DNA of 64,000 bases from Streptomyces rimosus subsp. rimosus (GTDB lineage: Bacteria > Actinomycetota > Actinomycetes > Streptomycetales > Streptomycetaceae): NCBI RefSeq assembly GCF_000720725.1, contig NZ_JOCQ01000002.1:1-64000 (forward strand), written 5' to 3'. The notes under the pieces were generated by a model that saw only the letters and a program-made list of their open reading frames with translations, was not told the origin of the DNA and made no database searches. The translations under genes were made by a program, and so were the position numbers. Shown one piece after another: positions 1 through 7,349 of the stretch (position 1 is its first letter; each line of letters begins with the position of its first letter).

Positions 1-426
1 GCCGCCGACCATGATGGACAGCACGGCCTCGATGGCGCCGGCCTCGCCGCCGGAGACCGGCGCGTCCAGCACCCGGATGCCCTTGTCGGCCGCGGCGGCG
101 GCCAGGTCGATGGAGGTCTGCGGGGTGATCGAGGACATGTCGATCAGCAGCGTGCCGGGGCGGGCGTTTGCCAGGATGCCGTCGGGTCCGTAGGCGATGG
201 CTTCGACCTGCGGGGAGGCCGGGACCATGGTGATGACGATGTCGGCGTCGGCCACCGCGGCGGCGATCGAGGCGGCCGGGGTACCGCCGGCGGCGGCCAG
301 CCGGTCCAGCTTGTCCTGTTCGAGGGTGTGGCCGGTGACCTGGTAGCCGGCCTTGAGCAGGTTCTCGGCCATGGGCGCGCCCATGATGCCCAGCCCGATC
401 CAGGCGATCTGCGGAAGTGTGCTCAT
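1..426 (-). CDS. glxR: 2-hydroxy-3-oxopropionate (tartronate semialdehyde) reductase, N-terminal part
   Basis: The first 142 codons of a 6-phosphogluconate-dehydrogenase-like NAD(P) oxidoreductase; the gene runs off the left edge of the window. The start ATG is at 426 on the minus strand. The protein opens with a Rossmann motif (IAWIGLGIMGAPMAENLL), continues with a TMVPASPQVEAI-type loop, and shows the substrate motif DAPVSGGEAGA near residue 125, which is typical of beta-hydroxyacid dehydrogenases. It reduces tartronate semialdehyde to glycerate, the last step of glyoxylate assimilation through glyoxylate carboligase. It lies 28 bp downstream of hydroxypyruvate isomerase on the same strand, so the two are probably co-transcribed. 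The carboligase gene itself is not visible and may lie beyond the left edge. The family is certain; the exact substrate is inferred from context. Confidence 0.9.
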   Translation of the reverse strand, partial: MSTLPQIAWIGLGIMGAPMAENLLKAGYQVTGHTLEQDKLDRLAAAGGTPAASIAAAVADADIVITMVPASPQVEAIAYGPDGILANARPGTLLIDMSSITPQTSIDLAAAAADKGIRVLDAPVSGGEAGAIEAVLSIMVGG

Positions 427-454
427 AGCTATGGCCTTTCGTGTTGTGCTCGGG

Positions 455-1294
455 TCAGTGGGCGGCGCGGTGGGGGCGCGGCAGCCAGGTGAAGGCGTCG
501 GTGCTGGGGCGGTCGCCGGGCTGGTACTCCAGGCCGGTCCAGCCGTCGTAGCCGTTGGTGTGCAGGCGGTCCAGGAGGGCTTCGAGGGGCAGGGTGCCGG
601 TGCCGGGGGCGCCGCGGCCGGGGCTGTCGGCGATCTGGACGTGTCCGGTCAGGGGGGTGTAGCGGTCGATGGCCTGCTCCAGGTCCTCGCCGTTCATCGC
701 CAGGTGGTACAGGTCCAGCAGGAAGCGGGCGTTGTCCAGGCCGGTGGCGGCGTTGACCGCCTCGACGACCTCGATGGCTTGTGGTGCGGAGACGATCGGG
801 CAGTGCGGCGATTCGGGGGCGTTGAGCGCCTCGATCAGCAGGGTGGCGCCGATCCGGTGGGCCGCTCGCGCGGCCAGGGTGAGGTTCTCCAGGGCCAGGG
901 CGTCCTGGGTGGCCGGGTCGATGCCGTCGACGCGGTTGCCGTACAGGGCGTTCAAAGCGGTGCAGCCCAGCGACTGCGCGAAGTCGGCCGCCACGTCGAG
1001 GTTGGCGCGGAAGCGCTCGGACTCCTCGCCCGGAATCGACAGGGCGCCGCGGTCGGGGCCGGGCAGCTGCCCGGCGTAGAAGTTCAAGCCGACCAGCTGG
1101 GTGCCCGCCGTGCGGAGGGCCGCGCGCAGGCCGTCCAGCTGCCGCTTCTCGGGTACCGGGGCGTCGGTCCACGGCCACCACAGCTCGACCGCGGTGAATC
1201 CGGCCGCGGCGGCCGCCGCCGGACGCTCCAGCAGCGGCAGCTCGGTGAACAGGATCGACAGGTTGCGGAACTGTCTTTCTGCTTGCTGGAACAC
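455..1294 (-). CDS. hyi: Hydroxypyruvate isomerase
   Basis: A 279-residue xylose-isomerase-like TIM barrel. It has the Hyi-family opening NLSILFTELPLLERP near residue 12, then ELWWPW, and metal or substrate segments such as LIEALN (about 153-158), DLYHLAMNGED and HVQIADSPGRGAPGTG. It interconverts hydroxypyruvate and tartronate semialdehyde and belongs to the glyoxylate branch fed by allantoin degradation. The chosen start is GTG at 1294; no ATG lies nearby and the N-terminal length fits the family. No strong Shine-Dalgarno sequence precedes it. A TTCT-N7-GGAA element overlaps the first codons. The gene is divergent from the small gene at 1363, with only 68 bp between them. Confidence 0.9.
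   Translation of the reverse strand: MFQQAERQFRNLSILFTELPLLERPAAAAAAGFTAVELWWPWTDAPVPEKRQLDGLRAALRTAGTQLVGLNFYAGQLPGPDRGALSIPGEESERFRANLDVAADFAQSLGCTALNALYGNRVDGIDPATQDALALENLTLAARAAHRIGATLLIEALNAPESPHCPIVSAPQAIEVVEAVNAATGLDNARFLLDLYHLAMNGEDLEQAIDRYTPLTGHVQIADSPGRGAPGTGTLPLEALLDRLHTNGYDGWTGLEYQPGDRPSTDAFTWLPRPHRAAH
1277..1291. promoter_or_regulatory. Candidate AllR-type operator at the hyi start
   Basis: The sequence TTCT-N7-GGAA overlaps the first codons of hydroxypyruvate isomerase. The same 15-nt layout occurs before malate synthase (16397-16411) and twice before allantoinase (18797-18811, 18964-18978). All are genes that AllR controls in Streptomyces coelicolor. A TTGACA hexamer sits just upstream at 1315-1320 on the minus strand. 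The assignment to AllR is inference. Confidence 0.5.
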
Positions 1295-1350
1295 TGCCCG
1301 TGGATCTCGTGACCTGTCAAGGGCCGGGACGGGGCGCGGTCCGGCGGCGA

Positions 1351-1356
1351 TACTTT
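1351..1356 (+). promoter_or_regulatory. Probable -10 element of a leaderless promoter
   Basis: TACTTT followed by exactly six bases and then the ATG at 1363 fits the TANNNT-N6-ATG layout of leaderless actinobacterial transcripts. No Shine-Dalgarno sequence is visible before this ATG, which supports the reading. Confidence 0.5.
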
Positions 1357-1362
1357 GGTGTC

Positions 1363-1626
1363 ATGGTGCGATTGCGAGTGGAATTCACGACGGAACCGTT
1401 CGATCTGGACGAAGCGCCCGCCCACGCGGTCGTGGGGCGCGAGATCATCACGGGGGCCGGGCTGGACGCCGTCGATGTCGGGCCGTTCGGCAATACGGCC
1501 GAGGGGGAGGGGGAGAAGGTGCTGTCAGCAGTGGACGCGCTGTTGCGCAAGTCCCTGGAGGCCGGTGCCACCCGGGTCTCCCTCCAGGTCAACGTGATCG
1601 CACCGGCCGAGGGGGACGCGACGTGA
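1363..1626 (+). CDS. Small thiamine-binding-like (MTH1187/YkoF-type) protein
   Basis: An 87-residue protein that I place, with moderate confidence, in the MTH1187/YkoF (DUF77) fold: beta-strand start VRLRVEFTTEPF, a central VDVGPFGNTAEGEGEKVLSAVDALL helix region, and a terminal strand TRVSLQVNVIAP. Relatives bind thiamine or small ligands as oligomers; no enzyme activity is known. The ATG at 1363 is preferred over upstream in-frame codons because a -10 element lies exactly six bases before it. It overlaps the next gene by four bases (GTGA), so the two are translationally coupled. The pair sits between the glyoxylate genes and the urate operon, suggesting a role connected with purine use. That is inference. 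Confidence 0.65.
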   Translation: MVRLRVEFTTEPFDLDEAPAHAVVGREIITGAGLDAVDVGPFGNTAEGEGEKVLSAVDALLRKSLEAGATRVSLQVNVIAPAEGDAT

Positions 1627-2003
1627 CCGAGCCCGCCGATCACCCGTTCGTCCGGGCGGTCAAGCCGCTGGTGGACGCCATGGGTGCGGAGATGGTCGCG
1701 CCGGATCAGGCACAGGGTGACGATGTGGTCCTGGCCTGGGAGGGGCGGGACCGGGTGGCCGTACGGCTGCCGCATCTGTCCGACTCGCTCGATCACCTGC
1801 TCGCCGAGCTCCAGCGGCGGCACGGCATGCCGCTGTCGGACCTGGACCGCCGGACCAAGCAGTCGGTGGTGCGGGTTCTGGAGGCGCGCGGCGCTTTTTC
1901 CGTACGGCACGGGGTCGAGACGGTGGCCGGCGCGCTCGGCGTCAGCCGCTTCACCATTTACAACTACCTGAACAGGAACAACGCCGCGAAGGGCGCCGAC
2001 TGA
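1623..2003 (+). CDS. Helix-turn-helix regulator next to the urate operon
   Basis: A 126-residue protein with a GTG start overlapping the previous stop. The N-terminal half (about 1-70) looks like a small sensor region containing VLAWEGRDRVAVRLPHLSD. The C-terminal part has a clear helix-turn-helix: RTKQSVVRVLEARGAFSVRH, then VETVAGALGVSRFTIYNYLN. The latter resembles the HTH of YheO/DauR-type proteins. It is followed by a strong terminator and then by the urate oxidase operon promoter, so it may regulate purine genes. Its ligand and targets are unknown. Confidence 0.7.
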   Translation: MTEPADHPFVRAVKPLVDAMGAEMVAPDQAQGDDVVLAWEGRDRVAVRLPHLSDSLDHLLAELQRRHGMPLSDLDRRTKQSVVRVLEARGAFSVRHGVETVAGALGVSRFTIYNYLNRNNAAKGAD

Positions 2004-2038
2004 CCCGCAGTCGGAGCCAGTTGGGCGAACCCGCGCAT

Positions 2039-2070
2039 GCCGCCGTCCGGGCGATCCGGACGGCGGCTTT
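2039..2070 (+). terminator. Rho-independent terminator
   Basis: A perfect 12-bp stem (GCCGCCGTCCGG, loop GCGAT, CCGGACGGCGGC) followed by TTTCTTGTT. It ends the two-gene transcript from 1363 and separates it from the urate operon promoter. Confidence 0.85.
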
Positions 2071-2084
2071 CTTGTTGCCGAGTT

Positions 2085-2126
2085 TTCAACAAAGTGTTGA
2101 CGTGATGTTGCCGGAGGTCTTAGCTG
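2085..2126 (+). promoter_or_regulatory. Promoter of the urate operon with a palindromic operator
   Basis: TTCAAC-N5-GTTGAC at 2085-2101 has its right arm overlapping a -35-like TTGACG (2097-2102). An 18-bp spacer leads to TAGCTG (2121-2126). The same palindrome recurs before malate synthase (16413-16429) and allantoinase (18947-18963), so it probably binds a shared regulator. Which regulator is not shown by the sequence. Confidence 0.55.
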
Positions 2127-2174
2127 TTTCCAGCCAAGCAGAGCCCGCACCGCACCAGGCCACGGAGGCTACCC

Positions 2175-2717
2175 GTGTCTTCGAATCCGACGCCGGGCCT
2201 CGCCCGGTTCAACGCCGCAGCCGACAGTGCGGCCCGTGCCGCACTGCGCGAGGCGTGCGCCAGCCGGACGTGGGGAAGCCGGATCCTCGCCCGGCGCCCG
2301 TACGCCACCGCCGACGCCCTGTTCGCCGCCAGCGACGCCGCCATGGCCGAGCTGACCGCGGCGGACCTGGCCGAGGCGATGGCCGGGCACCCGCCCATCG
2401 GCCGGCCCACGCCGGGCGACGCGACCTCCTCGCGCGAACAGCGCGGGATGTCCGGCGCCGGTGCCGGACTCAAGGCGGAGATGCTCGAACTGAACCTGGC
2501 GTACCAGGAGAAATTCGGGCACGTCTTCCTCGTCTGCGCCACCGGACTGACCGGCGAGCAGCTGCGGGACGCCGCCCGTAACCGCCTGGACAACACGCCG
2601 GAACAAGAACGCGAGATCGTCCGTACCGAACTGGGCAAGATCAACCGCATCAGGCTGGGCCGCCTCGTCGAGGACGCGGCGGACCCGGCGGACGCGGCGG
2701 AAGGAGCACGACCATGA
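2175..2717 (+). CDS. uraD: 2-oxo-4-hydroxy-4-carboxy-5-ureidoimidazoline (OHCU) decarboxylase
   Basis: A 180-residue protein with a GTG start preceded by GGAGG. It converts OHCU to S-allantoin, the third step of urate breakdown. Family marks are the all-helical N-terminus, AMAGHPPIGRP (about 69-79, with the catalytic His and the PxIG turn), SREQRGMSGA, and EKFGHVFLVCATG (about 111-123). It overlaps the next gene by four bases (ATGA). The order decarboxylase, HIU hydrolase, urate oxidase, permease, deaminase indicates one operon for urate to allantoin. The length is normal for stand-alone bacterial OHCU decarboxylases. Confidence 0.93.
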   Translation: MSSNPTPGLARFNAAADSAARAALREACASRTWGSRILARRPYATADALFAASDAAMAELTAADLAEAMAGHPPIGRPTPGDATSSREQRGMSGAGAGLKAEMLELNLAYQEKFGHVFLVCATGLTGEQLRDAARNRLDNTPEQEREIVRTELGKINRIRLGRLVEDAADPADAAEGARP

Positions 2718-3130
2718 GCAGCGAGGCGGCCCGGTACGAGACGTCGGTGTCCACACACATCCTGGACACCAGCCTGGGCCGCCCCGCGGAGGGCATCGCC
2801 CTCACGCTCTCGGTGCGGTCCGGACACGACGCGGACTGGAGCGCCCACGGCGCCTCCAGGACCGACGCGGACGGGCGCTGCAAGGACCTGCCGGCGCTGC
2901 CGGCGGGCACCACCCACGTACGCCTGGACTTCGCGACCGAGGCGTACCTCGCCAGCAAGGCCGAAACGGCCGACCAGCAAGCCGAGGAACAGCAGGACGC
3001 CCCCCGCGCAAGGGACAGCGGAGCTTTCTTCCCGGAGGTGGCGATCACTTTTGCCGTCCAGCCGGGTGAGCACTACCACGTACCGCTGCTGCTCAACCCG
3101 TTCGGCTACTCCGTATACCGAGGGAGCTAG
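2714..3130 (+). CDS. uraH: 5-hydroxyisourate hydrolase (transthyretin-like)
   Basis: A 138-residue transthyretin-fold enzyme that hydrolyses 5-hydroxyisourate to OHCU. It shows the N-terminal STHILDTSLGRPA (catalytic His near residue 15), the TDADGRC turn, FFPEVAITF, HYHVPLLLNPFGYSVYRGS, and the C-terminal YRGS signature. A polar insert (KAETADQQAEEQQDAPRARDSG, about 81-102) is a little longer than in many homologues. The ATG overlaps the end of the decarboxylase gene, which suggests coupled translation. Urate oxidase follows after only eight bases. Confidence 0.95.
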   Translation: MSSEAARYETSVSTHILDTSLGRPAEGIALTLSVRSGHDADWSAHGASRTDADGRCKDLPALPAGTTHVRLDFATEAYLASKAETADQQAEEQQDAPRARDSGAFFPEVAITFAVQPGEHYHVPLLLNPFGYSVYRGS

Positions 3131-3138
3131 CACCGACC

Positions 3139-4101
3139 ATGACCGAATCCTCCCGCCCGGCCCGCCCGGCCGCTTCCCGCCCGGTGATTCTCGGCCAGAA
3201 CCAGTACGGCAAGGCGGAGAACCGCGTCGTCAGGATCACCCGGGACGGCGACACCCACCACATCAAGGACCTCAACGTCTCAGTCGCGCTCTCCGGCGAC
3301 CTCGAAGAGGTCCACCTCTCCGGCTCCAACGCCCACTGCCTGCCCACCGACACCACCAAGAACACCGTGTACGCCTTCGCCAAGGAACACGGCATCGAGT
3401 CGGCGGAGCAGTTCGGCATCCACCTGGCCCGGCACTTCGTCACCAGTCAGGAGCCGATCCACCGGGCCCGGATCCGCATCGAGGAGTACGCCTGGGAGCG
3501 CATCGAGACCTCCGAGGCCCACGCGAAGTTCATCGGCGCGGACGAGGTCAGGCACTCCTTCGTCCGCAAGGGCCAGGAGACCCGGCTGACCCAGATCACC
3601 TACGACGGCGAGAAGTGGCAGGTCGTCTCCGGCCTGAAGGACCTCGTCGTGATGAACTCCACCAACTCCGAGTTCTGGGGCTACATCAAGGACAAGTACA
3701 CGACGCTCAAGGAAGCCTACGACCGCATCCTGGCCACCGAGGTCTCCGGCCGCTGGCGGTTCAACTGGACCGACGACGAGCAGCGGATGCCCAACTGGGA
3801 GCGCTCCTACGCCCAGGTCCGCAAACACCTGCTGGACGCCTTCGCGGAGACCTACAGCCTCTCCCTCCAGCAGACCCTGTACCAGATGGGCTCGCGGATC
3901 ATCAACAACCGCGCGGAGATCGACGAGGTGCGGTTCTCGCTGCCGAACAAGCACCACTTCCTGGTGGATCTGGAGCCGTTCGGGCTCAAGAACGACAATG
4001 AGGTCTATTACGCGGCGGACCGCCCGTACGGCCTGATAGAAGCCACTGTCCTGCGCGACGGTGTCGAAGCCGAGATCCCGACGGATCTGACCAACCTCTG
4101 A
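3139..4101 (+). CDS. uao: Urate oxidase (uricase)
   Basis: A 320-residue cofactor-free uricase that oxidises urate to 5-hydroxyisourate. Recognisable segments are the N-terminal tunnel strand ILGQNQYGKAENRVVRI with its catalytic Lys, the TDTTKNTVYA motif with the catalytic Thr (about 71-80), LKDLVVMNSTNSEFWG, and the second T-fold domain LYQMGSRIINNRAEIDEVRFSLPNKHHF. All expected catalytic positions are present. It is the third gene of the operon and is followed after 85 bp by a purine symporter. A proline/arginine-rich N-terminal extension of about 15 residues precedes the fold. Confidence 0.96.
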   Translation: MTESSRPARPAASRPVILGQNQYGKAENRVVRITRDGDTHHIKDLNVSVALSGDLEEVHLSGSNAHCLPTDTTKNTVYAFAKEHGIESAEQFGIHLARHFVTSQEPIHRARIRIEEYAWERIETSEAHAKFIGADEVRHSFVRKGQETRLTQITYDGEKWQVVSGLKDLVVMNSTNSEFWGYIKDKYTTLKEAYDRILATEVSGRWRFNWTDDEQRMPNWERSYAQVRKHLLDAFAETYSLSLQQTLYQMGSRIINNRAEIDEVRFSLPNKHHFLVDLEPFGLKNDNEVYYAADRPYGLIEATVLRDGVEAEIPTDLTNL

Positions 4102-4186
4102 CGGCTCCCGACGCAGCGCCGTGCCTCGCCGCCCCCTCTCCGTCCCGCAGCGGGGAGGGGCCCGCGAATCCTGAGGGGAACGACCC

Positions 4187-5659
4187 ATGGCACAGCCACC
4201 GCACGTTGAGAAACACCCCGTCCCGCCGGTCCACCCGGTGGACGAGAAGCCGGCCCCCAAGCGGCTCGTCCCCGCCGCCCTCCAGCACATCGCCGCCATG
4301 TACGCCGGCGTCGTCACCCCTCCGCTCATCATCGGCCAGGCCACCGGCCTGGACACCGCGGGCCGCACCCGGCTGATCGCCGCCAGCCTGCTGATCGCCG
4401 GTCTCGCCACGCTCCTGCAGACCCTCGGCGCCGGCCGGTTCGCCGGCAACCGGCTGCCGTTCGTCAACGCCGCCTCCTCGGCCGGCATCACCCCGATGCT
4501 CGCCATCGCCGAGACCACCGCGAAAGGCCACCAACTCCCCGCCATCTACGGGGCGGTGATGGTCGCCGGTGCCTTCTGCCTGGCCGTCGGCCCGTTCTTC
4601 GGCAGACTGCTGCGCTACTTCCCGCCACTGGTCACCGGCGTCGTCATCACGCTCATCGGCGTCACCCTGATGCCCGTACCCGTCGGCTGGGCCCAGGGCG
4701 GCGACAAGGAGGCCGCCGACTTCGGCTCCATGCAGCACCTGGCGCTCGCCGCCTTCACGCTCGTGGTCATCCTGCTGATCCAGCGCTTCACCCGCGGCTT
4801 CGTCAAGCAGATCGCCCTCCTGCTGGGCCTGGTCGCGGGCACCCTCGCCGCGGTCCCGTTCGGCATGGCGAGCTTCGACGCGCTGCGCGCGGCGCCGGTC
4901 GTCGCGCTGCCCACGCCCTTCGCCTTCGGCACGCCGGAGTTCCAGCCCGCCGCCGTGCTGTCCCTGTGCATCGTCATGCTGGTCCTGATGACCGAGTCCG
5001 CCGCCGGGATGCTCGCCCTCGGCGAGATCTGCGAACGGCGTACGACCGGGCGGACCATCACCCGCGGGCTGCGCACCGACGGCATCGCCACCCTCCTCGG
5101 GCCCGTCTTCGGCGGCTTCCCCACCAGCGCCTTCGCGCAGAACGTCGGTGTCGTCTCGCTGACCCGGGTACGCAGCCGGTACGTCGTCGCCGTCGCGGGC
5201 GCCACCCTGCTGGTCCTCGGCGCCTTCCCGGTCCTCGGCGCGGTGGTCAACCTCGTACCGATGCCCGTCCTCGGCGGCGCCGGCATCGTGCTGTTCGGCT
5301 CGATCGCGGTCAGCGGCATCCGTACGCTCTCCGAGGCCGGGCTCGACGACAGCTCCAACATCATCCTGGTGGCCGTGTCGCTGGGCGCGGGCATCATCCC
5401 GCTCGCCGCCCCGGCCTTCTACGCGGACTTCCCCGCCTGGGCGCAGACCGTGCTCGGCTCCGGCATCAGCGCCGGTGCGCTCGTCGCGGTCCTGCTCAAC
5501 CTGTTCTTCCACCATCTCGGCACCCGGAGCACCAAGGGGGCAGCGGTACTGTCAGCCGCCTCGCCCGGCTCCGGCACTCAAATCCCCTTAGGGCCCTGCC
5601 GTGCCCGATCCCTATCGGAAAGCAAGAGGAAGCTCCATGGCAGCATCGGCAGCCCCTGA
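4187..5659 (+). CDS. Nucleobase:cation symporter-2 family permease (urate/xanthine uptake)
   Basis: A 490-residue polytopic membrane protein of the NCS2/NAT family with about 12-14 membrane segments. It shows QHIAAMYAGVVTPPLIIG at the first segment, LPFVNAASSAGITPM, the NAT signature region (MTESAAGMLALGEICERR, then GFPTSAFAQNVGVVSLTRVRSR), and VPMPVLGGAGIVLFGSIAVSGI. It probably imports urate or xanthine for the adjacent enzymes. The start ATG has a good GAGGGGAA site. The last 23 bases overlap the following deaminase gene, giving a polar tail without homology. It is a paralogue of the permease at 7350. Substrate choice is inferred from context. Confidence 0.92.
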   Translation: MAQPPHVEKHPVPPVHPVDEKPAPKRLVPAALQHIAAMYAGVVTPPLIIGQATGLDTAGRTRLIAASLLIAGLATLLQTLGAGRFAGNRLPFVNAASSAGITPMLAIAETTAKGHQLPAIYGAVMVAGAFCLAVGPFFGRLLRYFPPLVTGVVITLIGVTLMPVPVGWAQGGDKEAADFGSMQHLALAAFTLVVILLIQRFTRGFVKQIALLLGLVAGTLAAVPFGMASFDALRAAPVVALPTPFAFGTPEFQPAAVLSLCIVMLVLMTESAAGMLALGEICERRTTGRTITRGLRTDGIATLLGPVFGGFPTSAFAQNVGVVSLTRVRSRYVVAVAGATLLVLGAFPVLGAVVNLVPMPVLGGAGIVLFGSIAVSGIRTLSEAGLDDSSNIILVAVSLGAGIIPLAAPAFYADFPAWAQTVLGSGISAGALVAVLLNLFFHHLGTRSTKGAAVLSAASPGSGTQIPLGPCRARSLSESKRKLHGSIGSP

Positions 5660-7040
5660 CAGCACGGTGACGCGTCGCATCGTCATCGAGAACTGCGCCG
5701 TCGCGACCGTCGACGCCGACGGCACCGAGTACGCCTCGGGCCACGTCGTCGTCGCCGGCAACCTCATCGAAGCGGTGGGCGCGGGGAAGGCCCCCGCGGG
5801 CCTGGAGAACGTCGTCCGCCGTATCGACGGCACCGGCCACCTCGTCACCCCCGGCCTGGTCAACACCCACCACCACTTCTACCAGTGGATCACCCGCGGT
5901 CTGGCCACCGACCACAACCTCTTCAACTGGCTGGTGGCCCTGTACCCGGTATGGGCCCGCATCGACGCGCCGATGCTGGCCGCGGCCACCCAGGGTTCGC
6001 TGGCCATGATGGTCAAGGGCGGCGTCACCACCGCCTCCGACCACCACTACGTCTTCCCGCAGGGCTCCGGCGACCTGGTCGGCGCCGAGCTGGCCGCTGC
6101 CCGGGAGATCGGCGCCCGGATCACCCTCGCGCGCGGGTCGATGGACCGCAGCGTCAAGGACGGCGGGCTGCCGCCGGACTTCGCCGTCGAGACCACCGAG
6201 GGCGCGCTGAAGGCCACGGAGGAGGCCATCGACACCCACCACGACGCCTCCTTCGGCGCCATGGTGCACATCGCCGTCGCCCCCTGCTCACCGTTCTCCA
6301 TATCCACCGAACTCCTCCGCCAAGGCGCCGAGTTGGCCCGCCGCAAGGGCGTACGGATGCACACCCACGGCTCGGAGACGGTCGAGGAGGAGAAGTTCTG
6401 CCACGAGCTGTTCGGCATGGGCCCGACCGACTACTTCGAGTCCACCGGCTGGCTCGGCGAGGATGTGTGGATGGCGCACTGCGTCCACATGAACGACTCC
6501 GACATCGCCGCCTTCGCCCGGACGAGGACCGGCGTGGCGCACTGCCCGTCCTCCAATGCCCGGCTCGCGGCCGGCATCGCCCGCGTCCCCGACATGCTCG
6601 CCGCGGGCGTACCGGTCGGCCTCGGCGTGGACGGCACCGCCTCCAACGAGAGCGGTGAACTGCACACCGAACTGCGCAACGCGCTGCTGATCAACCGGCT
6701 CGGCGCGCACCGGGAGGCCGCCCTCGACGCCCGCAAGGCGCTGCGCCTGGGCACCTACGGCGGCGCCCAGGTGCTCGGCCGGACCGCCGAGATCGGCTCC
6801 CTGGAGGCCGGCAAGCTGGCCGACCTGGTGCTGTGGAAGCTGGACGGCCTGGCCCACTCCACCATCGCCGACCCGGTCACCGCCCTGGTCTTCGGCGCGG
6901 CGGCGCCGGTCACCCTCTCCCTGGTCGACGGCGAGCCGGTGGTCGAGGACGGCCGGCTGACCAACGCCGACGAGGACACCATCGCCCGCACCGCCCGGGC
7001 CGAGGCCCGGCGCCTGGCCCGCATCGCCGCCGAGGGCTGA
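5637..7040 (+). CDS. 8-oxoguanine deaminase / guanine-deaminase-like amidohydrolase
   Basis: A 467-residue amidohydrolase-superfamily metalloenzyme. It shows the metal-binding NTHHHFYQWITRG (about 72-84), a typical 8-oxoguanine/guanine deaminase pattern, then the HTHGSETVEEEKF region, HCVHMNDSDI, the CPSSNARLAAG motif, and GLGVDGTASNESGELHTE. Enzymes with this HxHH-YQW pattern deaminate 8-oxoguanine to urate or related purines, so the product feeds straight into the uricase operon. The ATG at 5637, preceded by AGAGGAAG, is preferred over an in-frame GTG 36 bases upstream. It overlaps the permease gene by 23 bases and is probably the last gene of the operon; a strong terminator follows. Confidence 0.88.
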   Translation: MAASAAPDSTVTRRIVIENCAVATVDADGTEYASGHVVVAGNLIEAVGAGKAPAGLENVVRRIDGTGHLVTPGLVNTHHHFYQWITRGLATDHNLFNWLVALYPVWARIDAPMLAAATQGSLAMMVKGGVTTASDHHYVFPQGSGDLVGAELAAAREIGARITLARGSMDRSVKDGGLPPDFAVETTEGALKATEEAIDTHHDASFGAMVHIAVAPCSPFSISTELLRQGAELARRKGVRMHTHGSETVEEEKFCHELFGMGPTDYFESTGWLGEDVWMAHCVHMNDSDIAAFARTRTGVAHCPSSNARLAAGIARVPDMLAAGVPVGLGVDGTASNESGELHTELRNALLINRLGAHREAALDARKALRLGTYGGAQVLGRTAEIGSLEAGKLADLVLWKLDGLAHSTIADPVTALVFGAAAPVTLSLVDGEPVVEDGRLTNADEDTIARTARAEARRLARIAAEG

Positions 7041-7094
7041 TCCCCGCCCGGCGGCACCCCGAGGACTCGGCCGGGGGGACGGCCCCGGCCGGGA

Positions 7095-7123
7095 GCTTGT
7101 GGATCCGAGCGGGGTCCACAAGC
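7095..7123 (+). terminator. Inverted repeat after the deaminase gene
   Basis: A 9-bp stem (GCTTGTGGA and TCCACAAGC) with an 11-base loop and no T tract. It lies just before the stronger hairpin at 7132 and may help terminate or stabilise the operon mRNA 3' end. Confidence 0.4.
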
Positions 7124-7131
7124 GCCGGAAC

Positions 7132-7163
7132 CCGGGGGCACGGAGGTCGCTCCGTGCCCCCGG
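7132..7163 (+). terminator. Strong hairpin terminator of the urate operon
   Basis: A perfect 14-bp GC-rich stem (CCGGGGGCACGGAG, loop GTCG, and its complement). There is no T run, which is usual for Streptomyces terminators. Confidence 0.75.
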
Positions 7164-7221
7164 CCCGGTAATGCTGCGCATTATCACTCCCCCTTTACGT
7201 GACGACCTGTCACCACCCCCG

Positions 7222-7261
7222 TACGCGCCACGAGCGCGGATCTACGCGCCACAAGCGCGGA
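7222..7261 (+). repeat. Two direct 19-bp repeats upstream of the second permease
   Basis: TACGCGCCACGAGCGCGGA at 7222-7240 and TACGCGCCACAAGCGCGGA at 7243-7261 differ by one base and have a 21-bp period, about two helical turns. They lie about 90 bp before the permease start. They could be tandem regulator sites on one DNA face. Confidence 0.55.
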
Positions 7262-7349
7262 CCGCTGCACCACCGCACCCGACGCACGCCCTCCGTGACA
7301 GCCTCGCGCCGCCGCCCCCTCGCGGCGCAGAAATCGAAGGAGGCCCGCA

